64,000 nt of DNA, from the NCBI GenBank assembly GCA_003971905.1, contig RSEE01000004.1:62001-126000 (forward strand), given 5' to 3'. Position 1 is the first letter of the stretch. Each line of letters starts with the position of its first letter. The position numbers and the translations under genes were made by a program. The notes under the pieces are model-generated. The model was not told the origin of the DNA, did no database searches, and saw only the letters and a list, made by a program, of their open reading frames with translations. Below, in pieces: positions 12,848 to 24,462 of this stretch. The stretch comes from Moniliella sp. 'wahieum'. Taxonomy: Eukaryota > Basidiomycota > Moniliellomycetes > Moniliellales > Moniliellaceae.

Positions 12848-14582
12848 TCAACGGCTCCACTGCCCTTTGGCACTAGGAGCAGTCTTGGGTTTGTAATGGC
12901 CAGCCTTCTTATCATGGTCCTTGTAATCCCTACGCCGAGCCACCCGAGCCCGCTTGGCCTTTGGGCCTCCTCCTCTTCGTCCGCATCGGCATCCCCTTCG
13001 TCGCCTCCCTTCCGCTTGGGCGGACCGCGGAGCGCGGCGCCAACGGAAATGTTGACTTTGGGGGGAACCTTGAACCCAAACGCCCGTCCCACCTTGGTCA
13101 AGTCGAGTTGGTGCACGTCAAAGATCCGTTTGAGCGAGTAGGAGGCATAGGCAGAAAGGTAGGCCGGTAGCCCTCTTTGGCACTCTCGTGCAAAAAGTAG
13201 TTTTTGGAGATGAGCTTCTCGAGTTGACCTTGCACATTGGCAATCTTGTTGGGGGGAAGGTGTACTCGTTGAGAGGCACCTTGGCCAACTTGAGGAACCG
13301 AAGGAAACCCAGCTCCGAAGGAAGAGCAGGAACAAGAGGGACTTGCCGCCTTGCCCGCACGGGCGGTACGGCCCACACGGTGAATGTAATCGCGCGGGTC
13401 ATCGGGCGGGTCAAATTGGATGATCCAGTCGACCTTGGGGATATCGAGTCCTCGGGCCGCCACGTCGGTACAGAGAAAATGCCCTCGGCGCATTGCAGAA
13501 TTCGAAAAAGGTGTTGGTCCGTTTCTGTTGCTTTTGCTTACCATGGAGGTCCAACACGGGCACGTCAATGTAATTCAGCAGTTCAGCATGGTACTTGACA
13601 CTGTTGCATGACGACATGAACACAATCGCCTTTTTCCCTTTGTTTTTCTTCAAAAAACGTAAACAGAAGAAGGAACCGCTTGTCGCTGTCACACACCACG
13701 TAACCTTGCTCCAATCCCGATACAGTCGATGCCATCTTGTCCGCATGAACGTTGATGTACAGCGGTCCGGGCGGAGAGAAATGCGAGCCAGGTCCTGGAC
13801 CTTAGTCGTCTGCGTAGCCGAAAAGAGCATCGTCTGGCGATTTTCTTACGAGGGCAGAGGGGTTAGAAAGTGTCCAACGTCAGAGTTCGCGTTGGGAGGG
13901 GCTTGTGCGCGCAAAGCAAGCGAAGGCAGACGTACCACTGGGAAGCAAACTGATTATCTGACGCATTTCATCTTCGAATCCAATCTCGAGGATCCGATCG
14001 GCTTCATCAATGACAAGCGCCTTGAGGTTGGACACGACAAAGCCCTTGGTATTCCTCAGGTGGTCGAGCAGACGACGGGAGTGGCAATGATCAGGTTGAT
14101 ACCCTTTTGCAACTTGTCCGCCTCCTGTTTGCGGTTCGCGCCGCCCATAATAATCCCAAATGTTTGGGTCAGACCGCCACGGCCCATGATTTCCTTGGCG
14201 ACGCCAAAAATTTGCAACGCCAGCTCACGGGTGGGAGAGAGGATGATGGCGCCGGTCCCGTTGCGGGGCTTGAACTTGAGCCGGTGCAAAAGTTCAATGG
14301 CAGGAACGAGAAAGGCGAGTGTCTTTCCGCTGCCCGTCTGCGCGGCTCCCAGAACGTCCTTTCCAGCCAGGAGCGGGGGGATACAGCGCGCCTGTACCTC
14401 CGTCATCGTCTTGAAGCCCATCGCGTCCAACCCCTTGGCTGTCGCGGGCGTCAATCCAGCGAAGAAAACGGGGGTTTCTCCTCGGAGGACTTCTCCCCCG
14501 CAGTAGAGCTTCCCTGTTGGCGCTCATCCTCTGCAACGTCGGCGGCGAGCTGGGCGGCGAGTTGCTTCTCGGCGCTGTCCAT
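12848..14582 (-). CDS. HAS1: DEAD-box RNA helicase Has1 (DDX18), ribosome biogenesis
   Basis: Has1 is a nucleolar ATP-dependent helicase needed for 40S and 60S maturation. The N-terminus [20 protein letters not shown] is followed by the Q-motif region and motif [13 protein letters not shown]. Has1-type sequence continues: [20 protein letters not shown], then [33 protein letters not shown], motif [17 protein letters not shown] and motif [11 protein letters not shown]. The C-half has VIVF-like [47 protein letters not shown] and [10 protein letters not shown]. It ends in a basic tail ([20 protein letters not shown]). An intron at 13845-13935 joins LLPSE to [11 protein letters not shown]. Shifts near 14458, 14072, 13715, 13510 and 13370 split the frame. 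Confidence 0.93.
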
Positions 14583-15035
14583 CTTGCACTGGTGGTTGGG
14601 ACAAGAGGCAGACGGCAGGCGGCGACCAACCCAAGAAAATTACAAGGACTGGCCCTGGGCACATTTTTTTGCACCGAACGATCATCGGATTTTCACCGTC
14701 ACCGATTAGTGCCCTTGAAAGTTTTCGGCGGCTACGCTTGTGCCTTCCTGAGGCCTGAGGCTCAGCTCTCGTGCTTTAGTCGGACTGAGGTTCATTGCTG
14801 CTCTCCAGGCTTCATCAGCTCATCAGCTTCTTCACCTGTGTCTGGTGGACTGGAGGATACTATTCAGTCTGTTCAATGTTAACATCCTTTACTCCTTTGA
14901 AAACCTAGTAGCAATCTGTACTGCCATACGCAGGACAACCCCCCCCCGGAACATATACAAAAGGCAGGAGTGTCAAACGGACCCGCCGAAAAGATCACCG
15001 CCTCTATGCATAACACCCCACAGAAGAGGGCGGTC
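14583..15035. other. Intergenic region upstream of HAS1
   Basis: About 450 bp holding the HAS1 promoter and probably the 3' UTR of the next minus-strand gene, whose exact end is uncertain. I see no repeat array. Confidence 0.4.
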
Positions 15036-17367
15036 TCAGCGCTGCAAATCCATGAACAATGAGCGAACAAATGAGGACAGGGGAAGGAGATTCCATAGGA
15101 ATGTGTAGTTGATAAAGATCGTAGTTTCCAGAGAGATCGGCGCGGCAAAATTGTGGAATCGAAAGCAAAGGGAGAAGATGGAGAAAAAGACAGATACCAT
15201 ATGAACACCACAGATGTAGCATACGAGGAGATGTTTCGATTGTGGAAGAGAAAGAACGAAAAGAGAGTGTGTGGGCAGATAGGGGGTTGCATAGCCTATA
15301 GATTTGTGTTCATGCAGCAATCTCAACGCATTCTCCAATCCACTGCCCATCATCCATAGGTCCCCCAAGGACTTGTTGGTAAAGAAAGGCCTACCGAGGC
15401 CCGACTGATGGAAGGCACCGGGATCATGTATCGACGAAACCCGCTCTTGGATCGAGATGGAGGAGGAGGAGTCGCTTGACCGAATGTTGAGCGTGCTTGC
15501 ACCTGTTTCGTTTTCCCTCTCCCAAGCCGAGTGTTGGAAGTAAGCCAAAGGGACGACGGACGATGCACCAGTCGTAACCATAGTATTCCTCGGGATTGGG
15601 AACCTTCTTGAGCTCAGTGCCATAGCTGGTAGGCAGAGATTGAGATCCCTCTTCTCCATTGCCCAGCGTATTCGAATTAAAGAGGGCCATTCCCTCAGCA
15701 CTTGGCAGGCGTTTATCGCTGTGCATCAAGACCTGCTCCATTCTCTGAAAGTCGCGCTTGCGGTCCAGCTGTTCGGTCGCATCTTTGCTCCGGAAAAGTC
15801 TGGACGAACGTAAACCTCGGGGCGTGTTGGAAGAGCAGGGTTGCCCGCTCCTGCGGAACTGAGAGCAACCAAAAGGGGTTGCGACTTGCCCCCGCCATAG
15901 TACAATGCTGTCAGTAGATTTCTGGCAAGCCTCTCTCGGTCCCCATACGACGGGGAAGTGGTAAGGCTGAAGTCCACTGTACTAGAGTCGGATTTGATGG
16001 GGGACGTATCAGAGAACCGCTCAGTTGGGCTCTTGGTATTTGAGGCGATACCCTGCACCTCGACCCCATTGCTCTTATTGGAGTGTTGAGCAGGCGTGGA
16101 CTGAGACTGGGCTGTTCCCAGTATGAATGGTGCTGCCCCAGTACCCCGACCCAACGGAAAAGAGAAATGTGAGAGTAGGTTGTGATGCCATCGCTTGCTG
16201 GTGCGTGGGCTGGAGCAGGTTGATGGTGACCCCTGCTTGTTGTTGCTGGAGGGAGTGACGACAGAGGTCCGCTGAGGCGATGAGGGTTTGATGCTTAGCA
16301 GCAACACAGCGTCCAATGGGCCGTACCGTCCTGCCCGTTCTAAACCTTTGGAGAGGCTCAGTGGGTCCATGTAGTTGGCTTGAATAACCTGGAGTGCATA
16401 CGGCGTTGAACTTCGGTAAGCCTCTTGTTCGGAATGGATTTCAGGGTGAACTGAAACCATTGATCCGCCCACTTGTCTTCCAAGGGCTGAATCGGACTGG
16501 AGTAGAGCCTGAACCACAAGGGAAGGAGAAGGATCGAGCACAGTGAGGTGGTACCTCTTATGCGCCCTCGTCCCCTGCGAACAAGAATAGCGGGAAGGAG
16601 AAGTAAAAAGCATGTTGGCTTTGAGCAGGCAGAGCAACGTTTCGAGCCCACATCCCGTCCGTGCGCCCAAGAGGACAATGTTGCGTACCTCTGTCACTTC
16701 AAACTTGAAGCCACTTGGGGAGGCTGTACCAGTAGAACCTGAGGAGAACCTGGGGGGATGATACAGAGAATCGGGGTACTGGAGCAAGCAAGGGGCCTAC
16801 TGAATCATCCGGATCCAACGGGGTCGGTGGTTCCTTATTGCCTCTGTCTGCAGATACAATGATCGAGGGTACAACAGAAGATGGCTCGACAAAAGTGGTA
16901 CGAGAGTAGCGCCCTTCACCGTGAATTAAGTCATTAGGGGGGCCGCTCGGGACGGCGCCTGTAGTGTTCGCTGAAGGTAGTTGTTGTTCAAAGGGGGCGA
17001 GATGGGGGAGGCAGACTTTCGGGTGGCTTGTGGACGGATTGGATGACGCAGACCAAGGCCCGATGCGCTTTTCCCAAGTTGGTTAGAAGAGGACTAGATG
17101 TGGTGACGTTTGCACTGTTGATGGATCGAGGAGCAGTTGTGGCAGGTGTGCTGAGTCCATGACTGGCAAGGCCAACGGTACTCATGCCGACTGAAGGTGT
17201 TAGAAGGAACATGCTGCGAGACTGTGTCTCATCCTCAGTGATGGAAAGAGAGGTACGGGAGGCGGAGCTTTCGCTCAATCCTTTACATGAGGACGATAGA
17301 TATGCTTGAGCCAAGGGAAATGAAGGAGTGGGCGAATGTGATTGCTGTCCTCGCGAGTCACGCCCAT
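15036..17367 (-). CDS. Unrecognised Ser/Thr/Pro-rich protein
   Basis: I do not recognise this family. The likely start at 17367 reads MGVTREDSNHIRPLLHFPWLK. A long Ser/Thr-rich stretch follows (SESSASRTSLSITEDETQSR), then LGKAHRALVCVIQSVHKPP. A probable intron at 16575-16688 (GTACGC donor, CGCAG acceptor) joins FKFEVTE to GTRAHKRYHLTVLDPSP. Ordered-looking parts include PYALQVIQANYMDPLSLSKG, RERLARNLLTALYYGGG, TEQLDRKRDFQRMEQVLMHS and VPNPEEYYGYDW. The last block may be a short conserved motif. Frame shifts occur near 17275, 17000, 15775 and 15600, so the C-terminus is uncertain. It is probably a cytosolic scaffold or regulator, judged only from its low-complexity make-up. Confidence 0.5.
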
Positions 17368-18876
17368 GGTAATGTATCCAGCAAGAGAGCCGGAGGACGA
17401 AAACAGAAAATGAGAGAGAAGGTGGGAGACAAAAAGACTGGTCGCGATGTGAAGAGAGAGAGTGTAGGATGGTGGTGGCGTATGGTGCAAAAGGATGGAA
17501 GGAGGGTGGTATAGAGCAGAGCTATTTTTGTGCTTTCCACCACCCACCCACCTCAAATAGAGCTCCGCAGGTGTCCCGCCTGTATGTTGCCTCTTTCTAC
17601 CGCAGACACAACACCACCTACTATATGCCACCTTCTTGATAATCATTAGACTGACACAGTTTATATAAACTTTTCTGTTGCTCCCCGATTTCCCATGCGG
17701 GGGGAATTCACAACACGTCATCCCATAGTGCAGCATATATTAACTGCATGCAAGGAGATGATTATACCCTCCCCTACACCCCTACTATACATTATACATG
17801 AGTGGTATAGGGGAGGAGATGAGCACTGTATATCAGGTCCACTGTGAAGGCACTTGGCATCCATACTCTCCTTCCACTCACAGCACCTCCCGCCCCAGGC
17901 GAAGTCTCTCGAAGTACGCGTGTGGGCAACAGGGCGAGAGGGCATCAGCGCGAGTGCTCTATGATAAACACTTCCCTTCCTGTTACACTGCGTTGTATAT
18001 ACTCGAAACCACCACAACATTATATGCCAAACACACATGCCAGCATGTTCTGCCTGCAATATATCTGTGACGACACACCCCCTCCCCAAAAGGTTATAAA
18101 ATGCACTTATTACCCATCTGAGGAAGCGGGCAACAGTGGGTTAAAATCACACTAGGACTCCTACTAGCAACCACAATCGTATTTCTGTCGTTTTCAAGCA
18201 CTCTGTTGCTTCTTTTTACGAGAACACAAAAGGTCATATTAAAACTGTTAAGAGAGCTGCTATAACAAAAGTCTCTCGACATCATTATATGGGGCCCCGA
18301 CTTTGTCCATTTTGTAAGGATAAGGAAGGGGCAGAGGAGGAGAGTGTGGCCTGAGAACACTTGGTTGCCAATCTGGTCAACAGGACAAGTCCGAAGGTCA
18401 CTGGCACCACAGCTTGAGGAGAGTTATTCCCGAGAAGAGCAACTTTTTACATACGCTGTGGTCTGTCTGCCTGCTGGTTTTTTGTTTTACCCCGGTGCCC
18501 CACTGCCCAGGGAGGACTGGTGACGTAACAGCCATGTCTGCCTGGCCTTTCGTCGTCTGCATGACGTTTCAGGGGACAGCAGTGTGCTGGCGGCCGACTT
18601 TTCTCGGCAGGGCATCCACCGCATATGGCGCGGTGGCACGCCCTAGCCGCCTCGGACCTGCGCGGCCACAGTTCGATTGGGTCACACTGCCCTCTGCCCT
18701 CTGCGGGCCGTGGGAGCACCGCGTGGGCTGCGTTGGCCTGGGATGCAGCTGCAGGCGCTGCAGGGTGGCCCGCAAGGGGCGAGTGGCCTGCTGTGGCCTG
18801 CATAGGTGCTCGATGCGCGGGGAGGCTGCTGTGGAGCCTGTCTCCTTGGCGGAGGCGGGGGAGGCAGGCAGGGGGA
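17368..18876. other. Long intergenic region, left part
   Basis: The part to about 18400 is relatively AT-rich and has no gene. From about 18540 a GC-rich, GCTG/CAGC-rich block begins and runs towards the glycosyltransferase promoter. Long antisense frames there look like composition artefacts. Confidence 0.5.
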
Positions 18877-18901
18877 TGCATGATGCGTGATATATGATAG
18901 C
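18877..18901. repeat. Mixed TGA-N4 heptad array (TGCA, TGCG, TATA, TAGC)
   Basis: TGA triplets at 18881, 18888 and 18895, exactly 7 bp apart, separate TGCA, TGCG, TATA and TAGC. The 4-mer differs at each step while the spacer is constant. Confidence 0.9.
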
Positions 18902-19036
18902 TGCGTGGGATCGCTGCTGCACTGCCCTGGTGACTGCCGCGGTGCGTGCGGGTGGGCGCTGATCCGGCGGATCGCTGAGCTGGATCGGCTGGGGCTGCGC
19001 GCTGCTGCGGTGCGGCGGCGATAGATGGACGGTGCC

Positions 19037-19064
19037 TGATGCATGATGCATGATGCATGACGCA
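19037..19064. repeat. TGA-TGCA heptad array
   Basis: Three perfect TGA+TGCA units are followed by TGA+CGCA, about 320-340 bp before the glycosyltransferase start codon. Confidence 0.95.
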
Positions 19065-19379
19065 TTCGATGACTGAACGCGAGGCTGCTGGCGGGGACCC
19101 GGGGTGTCTGAGCCGGTGGCTGCGCTGCCCAGCGGCAGCCCTGGCTGCTGCTCTCCACAAGCCGACCCCCGCCACCCCCCCCTCAGGCCTCACCACCACC
19201 GCCAGCTTCTCACGCCGCCGCAGAAGATCGGTCTGCTTGCCTGCTTGCTCGCTTGCTTGCTTGCTAGCTGGCCTGTGCTCGGCTGCGTCCTCCCATCGGC
19301 TCTGGTCTGCTCCCTTCCCCCGAGTCGCTCTTCGTCTCCCCACCCATTCTCCCCTTCCTTCCCGCCGCCAACCTCCGCC

Positions 19380-21131
19380 ATGCTCTACCTCACTGCCGAC
19401 AAGTTCCCCGTCTTTGTGCCTTTTGGCATCATTGGCTTCTATCGCTACTTCTGGTACATCATCCGCCTTGCCGCCGCCTTTGTCTATCGCCCCGTGCCAC
19501 CCCCTCTTAACCCGACATACATCGCGTCGGAGTGTCACCATCATTGTTCCCACCATCGACGCAGGCGAGGAGTTCAAGGAGGCCGCCTTCAGCTGGCTCC
19601 AGTCCAACCCGGCCGAGATTCTGATTGTTACCGAGACCAAGATGGTTGGCCCGCTCCAGGAATTGGCCAACGAGGTCGATCCCACCAAGATTCGCGTCAT
19701 CACCGTCCCCAAGGCAAACAAGCGCCTTCAGATGGTCGAAGGCGTCAAGCACACCACTACGGACATTATCGTCTTTGCCGACGACGACTCCATCTGGCCT
19801 CCAACCATGTTGCAGTGGATGCTAGCCTGCTTCGAGGACCAGCAAGTCGGAGCGTAGGAACCTCCCAGCGGGTCAAGTCTACTGGTGCCAAGATGACCGT
19901 GTGGGAGACCCTTGCCGCTTTCCGTCTCTCGATCCGGAACTTTGAGATTGCCTCTTCCACCCATATTGACGGTGGTGTCCCCTGCCTGTCCGCCGCACGG
20001 CCGCCTACCGTACCGTTATTCTCAAGGACCCGGCTTTCATTCATGGCTTTACCAATGACTATTGGCTGGGAAAGTACCTGCTTAACTCGGGTGACGACAA
20101 ATTCCTCACCGTTGGATGGTCTCCCATGGCTGGAACACATATATCCAAGTATGCCCTGAAGTGGAACTGCTAAGTACCATGAAGCCCGACTGGCGCTTCC
20201 TCAAGCAGTTCTGCGCTGGACGCGCAACACATGGCGCTCTGACATTCGCTCCGTCTTTACCGAACGCTATGTCTGGACGAGGCACCCTTACACCTGCTAC
20301 ACACCATGCTGGATAAGTTCATCAATCCCTTCACTTTGCTCTCCGGTCCGGCACTTGTGTTGTACCTGCTGTCCAAGACGGCCAAGCACGAGTACCACCT
20401 TGCCTGGTGGGACGTGATTCTGTCTTACATGGTCTGGATCACGGCCACTCGCACGCTCAAACTTCTTCCTCACCTTTGGTTCCGCCCCCTGGACATTATC
20501 TACGTGCCGGCCTACATTGCATTTGGCTACTACTTTTCCATCATGAAGTTGTACGCTCTTTGCACTCTTCATGTGACCGCATGGGGCAACTGCCGGTATT
20601 GGTGAGCCCGACGAGGCGCTCAGCGCCGGGAAGGAGAATCCGATTGGGGAAGTGCCACCTTCGAATGCTGCTGCGGCCCCGCAACCTGCTGAGCGCGAGA
20701 TGTACTTTGCTTCAGGAGCGCAGGGCACAGAGGGTAGCAACCCCTTTAACAACGAAGGTGCTGTCAATGGTCGTGCATCGGCCGCTACGTACAACACTCG
20801 CTCGAGCGCCTATGCAACGCCAGCGGAGGGTTACTCACTCCCCCTGAGGTGGAAGCCCCCCTTCTCCTACCCCATCAACGGGGCCGGGTCAGCCTACCCC
20901 CATTCGCCTGTGCACGACGTACATGCGGCTGGTGTGTCCGGCATGGCCTATGGTCATTCCCAAGCCTCGTCCCAATCTGCCCTGGCCGAGACCTGGCCCG
21001 TGTCGCACGCCTTTTCCGAGTCGGGGGGCGGTGGTGCGTCGCGTCAAACCCCTTCAACCGGGCACTCGGATACCTCTCGCTCCATGTCCCAGATGCGCAA
21101 CGAGCACCCGATTGAGCTTACGACGTTTTAA
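19380..21131 (+). CDS. Family-2 glycosyltransferase (polysaccharide/hyaluronan-synthase-like)
   Basis: This is a membrane processive glycosyltransferase of the GT2 type, as in fungal Cps1-like synthases. The start at 19380 gives MLYLTADKFPVFVPFG and the helix GFYRYFWYIIRLAAAFVY. The catalytic part has VTIIVPTIDAGEEFKEA, ILIVTETKMVGPLQ, TTDIIVFADDDSIWPP (the metal/UDP-binding DDD) and DDKFLTRW-type acceptor sequence. Near 20215 a shifted frame reads QVLRWTRNTWRSD, the QxxRW signature. Helices FTLLSGPALVLYLLSK, WWDVILSYMVWITATR and VPAYIAFGYYFSIMKLYAL follow. The Ser/Gly-rich cytosolic tail ends HPIELTTF. Shifts occur near 19530, 19855, 20000, 20215 and 20600. The polymer made cannot be told. 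Confidence 0.85.
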
Positions 21132-21553
21132 CTGCACGCTATAGCTACTTTGTTTGACTCTCTTTTGCACCTTTCCCCCCTCTTTTTGTCCTTTGGCCTT
21201 TGGGTCTGCTCCGAGTCTGTCGCGCCCACCCAGTGAGATCCCTTGGTACCTTGTATAAGGATCGCTTGTCTCCCCCGTTTCTCTGTTCCGTCTCATTTGC
21301 TGTGTTCATTCCATTACTGTTCTGTTTGCTCGAGGCGAAGGTACCCTATTCCATCTGGCGTGTTGTGGATGGGTTACGTGTCTGAACGGTGCAGGCAAGG
21401 GTCCATATGCATGTAGATACGACCCGATGACCGCATGATCGCCTTTTCTTCCTCTCTCCTTCGCGTTTGTACCCAAGGCAAGCGTTGGTGCCTAAGAGTT
21501 GTAGCGGGGCTTGGAGCAAGGTAGCTTGTAACCCTACTCAGTGAATACTGAAG
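21132..21553. other. 3' flank of the glycosyltransferase gene
   Basis: About 420 bp with T-rich stretches and no gene. Confidence 0.5.
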
Positions 21554-21597
21554 AGCTTGAAGCTTGAAGCTTGAAGCTTGAAGCAGGTAGCTTGAAC
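21554..21597. repeat. TGA-AGCT heptad array upstream of tRNA-Asp
   Basis: AGCT at 21554, 21561, 21568 and 21575 are each followed by TGA, making four exact 7-bp steps. A degenerate unit and one further AGCT-TGA near 21590 follow. It ends about 88 bp before the tRNA. Confidence 0.95.
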
Positions 21598-21684
21598 AAG
21601 TGCGCACATACGTGAATGAGAACTCTTTTTGCTTTACATCCCTGTCAAAGGTGACACTTTCATTTGGATCTGAGCTCCTAACAG

Positions 21685-21765
21685 TCTCCGATAGTTTAGT
21701 GGCTATGACACGTCCCTGTCAAACGGGCGTTCGGACGAGACCCGGGTTCGATTCCCGGTCGGAGA
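21685..21765 (+). tRNA. tRNA-Asp (GUC) with a 10-nt intron
   Basis: The acceptor stem TCTCCGA/TCGGAGA pairs fully. The D arm is 21694-21709. The anticodon stem CGTCC (21711-21715) pairs with GGACG (21733-21737). The loop starts CTGTCA with anticodon GTC at 21718-21720. The T arm is CCGGG-TTCGATT-CCCGG. The stem and a normal 7-base loop only form if AACGGGCGTT (21722-21731) is removed, exactly between positions 37 and 38, the canonical eukaryotic tRNA intron site. The mature length is 71 nt before CCA. Confidence 0.95.
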
Positions 21766-21767
21766 GA

Positions 21768-21773
21768 TTTTTT
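21768..21773 (+). terminator. RNA polymerase III terminator (T6)
   Basis: A run of six T begins three bases after the tRNA acceptor stem, the normal pol III stop. Confidence 0.85.
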
Positions 21774-22060
21774 GTGTAAATGGCCCGTGCACATGAGAGA
21801 CCGGGGGTATCACTGTAGCGCTGACATTGCAATGAACCTTGGAATCCCCATTCCGTGCCCCATCCTTTCCCAAATCCCACATTGCACTACTTGATATATT
21901 CCCGGCTTACCAGTGCCGCGACAACAGAGGAAACGACCAAACACCATGCATCATGCAGCACGCGCCATGCGACTCTCCATCGATCAACAATCGACGACGA
22001 GAGGAGCATGGCGCAACTAAAAAAACCACCTTGGCTACCACCCAAAGAGGCTGCCGAAGG

Positions 22061-24268
22061 CTACCGGCCTCCACCAGTCAGACTCATCACTTTGCCTTTG
22101 GATTTGGCCTTTTTGCCCTTGGCTTTCCTCCTCCCCGAGAGGCCGAGGCGAGCGATCCCCAAACTTCGTCCCATTCGTCCGTACGCTTGGAGCTGGGATG
22201 GTCAGACAGGACAGCCCTGGTGCCCCAGACGGTGGTGGAGCCAGTGGCGGGCGCGGTACGAATGTAAGTGGCGGCCAGCTCCTCGTCTTCTTCGTGATAG
22301 GCGCATGGGACGGCTGTAGTGGTGGGTCAGAGGTGGGTTCGCCAGGGGGCTGTACAGCTCCCCATCCAAGTCGGGAGGAACGTCCATTCCAGCCTCGCGC
22401 CGAGAGGGCCAACGCAGCACGAAGATCTGCATCCCCTTCTTGTTCTGGAGGCGCGGGCGCCGTTTGGCGCAGAGCGTGCCGGTGCACCCGGGCAGCCGGA
22501 TCCAAGATGCGGTCCAGCTCGGAATCTGCCAATTTGGAGGACCGGGCCAGGTCCAGGTCGGCCAGGTGCTCGGCGCGGAGCTTGCGCTGGTGTGCAGTTT
22601 GCCGTTGACGCAGGGCCGAACGGTACGGGCCAAGTCCCCGCCAGAGGACAGAGGGGTAAGAAAGGAGCGTGGTCTTCTGTCGCGGCAGCCACGTCGGAGT
22701 TGGGGGAGGATACAGAGAGGAAGGACGCGTATACTGGTGCGTCGGTGGAAGGCGTTGCACGTGGATCTAACAGCGAAGCAGGCCAATCGGCATGCAACAG
22801 AATCAGATGGCTACCCAGAGCTGGGGCCAAGGTGCGGAAACGCTTTTGGAGCGCGTGGTCCACCACCGTGTCTTCCTGCCCACCGAGGGCGGTAGATTTG
22901 CGCCCTGCCCTTGGCAAACGAAGGAGGAGGGTGTAAGGAACTCCGGCTACCGAGCGTGTCAGACGCTCAACATGGAATGGTCGACGGGGTGGAGGTAGGT
23001 GGGTGCTCCGCCATCCGCTTGGTAAAACGTGAACCCGTTGGAGGGATGGGCCTTGTTCTCGGTGCATGCTCGGCAGCAGAGCTGGTTCGGGCCTGCTCGG
23101 CAAGCTGGTGTGTGATGCCGGTGGGCGAAGCCCATGTCGCTTGAGCTTGCTCGAGAGAAGACGTGATCATCGCAGTGGCTGCATCAAGGAAAGCAAGCGA
23201 ACCGTCGGATCTTGGTTGGCCACGCGTACGTCTTGAGCTTGGTCGGCCTGAGGTCCAAGGAGTTTACGTGCCAAGGCAGCATATGGCACCGGGGCGCCGG
23301 GGGGGAAAAACAGGCGGAGTAGATACGAGGAAGGAGGGCGAGTAGACTGGTTGATGGTGGAATAGGAGAGGAAGTGTAACAGAGAGGGTTTCCTCTCGTT
23401 CTTGCGCCACGGCAGCCAAGTCCGATTGGAGGTGGCTTAGCATATCAGCCGGCCGGGCCCGCAGCAGACGGGAAAAAGACAGCATCAGGCTGAAAGGTGT
23501 AAGGGGGAAGAGAAGGGTGGCCCTCGTGGTTTGCTGCTCCCCTTCCTTCGCTTTCGGCCGGAGGCCAATGTGGCGAGAGCGGAAGGGCGACTGTGCTGCC
23601 CTCGGGGCGGTACATGAGTCGCAGACATGCATACTCTTGATCCCCGCGGGGGAGATCGGAGGGATGAAAGCGGGAAAGCACAGTGGTGTGGCCTCTGCCT
23701 CATCCCAGATCCACACAGGACGCATATCAGACCCATACACGACGTCCCAGCAGACAGGACAATGCCGTGGAGTGCGGGCATGGCGGACCTTTTGGGCGAG
23801 TACGCTAGCCGGAGGGCGTGGCGCTGCGGGGTCCTGGTCAGGGGCCAGGTGATGCAGCAGACAAGAGAGGCAGAAGATGTGGCCACAGCGGGTGATGCGG
23901 GGCGCGGTGGGTGGGCTGAGACAGATTGGGCATACCGGCAGGTCAGGCTCATGGGCATGCTTGTCGGCAGAGCCAATGCTGGGGAGATGCGGATAGGACA
24001 CAACAGCCACCGCCACTACGACATCCCAAGGAACGGGAACGTCGGGTTCGGACAGAGCACGGGCATACTCCTCCTCCCGTCCCGGATTGGGGTCGAGAAT
24101 AAAGCGGAGACGAGGCTGGACGTGGACGCGACGCTCGCGGCCGAGCACGGCGCCACCAGCGCCGCGAGAGGTGCTGGTACGAGAGCGACCGCTGGTGGGT
24201 GGTGGGCGCGGCGGCGGAGTAAAGGCGAGGAGATGGCTGAGCGACTGCCCGTTGTGGCGGTGCGCCAT
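22061..24268 (-). CDS. RNF10/Mag2-like RING-finger protein (putative E3 ubiquitin ligase)
   Basis: RNF10/Mag2 proteins are cytosolic RING E3 ligases linked to ribosome quality control. The opening MAHRHNGQSLSHLLAFTPPPR matches the family's SLxHLLxFxxPPR block. RLRFILDPN, then the PVPWDVVVAVAV segment, precede the RING: CPICLSPPTAPRITRCGHIF, CLSCLLHHL, and after a loop CPVCWDVV. Further on, FYQADGGAPTYLHPVDHSML and VVDHALQKRFRTLA match the 'YxYQ...LHP...' and 'R.R' blocks typical of the family. A basic tail (KKAKGKKAKSKGKVMSLTGG) ends at 22061. Several frame shifts lie at about 22700-23300. The start is the first in-frame ATG; an upstream start in a shifted frame (about 24398) is possible. Confidence 0.8.
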
Positions 24269-24462
24269 GGCCGGCGGAGGGGCGGAGCCGTGGTGCGGCG
24301 TAGAGGGACCGGGGGCGGCGGCGAGGGTGGCCGTTGCGGTTTCTTACTCGAAGCCGAGGGCCAGCCGCCACCAGTCGAGCGGATGGGCAACAGTCCATTC
24401 CGCCCGCTCACGTGTGGTTCCGCGTCCGTGCTGAATCATTTCATTTGGCGTGTTAGCTTGGG

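Noticed and set aside
18447-19721. A 424-codon minus-strand open frame
   Set aside because: It runs through the GC-rich promoter block and antisense to the glycosyltransferase exon. Its peptide is low-complexity Arg/Ala/Pro/His with repeat-derived HHAS words and has no domain.
21716-21732. Enlarged 9-base anticodon loop with a long variable arm in the tRNA
   Set aside because: That fold leaves a 12-base variable region; removing the 10-nt intron gives perfect stems and normal loops, which is the better model.
22327-23103. A 258-codon minus-strand frame as a separate gene
   Set aside because: Its sequence (VVDHALQKRFRTLA) continues the RNF10-like protein in a shifted frame, so it is part of that gene.
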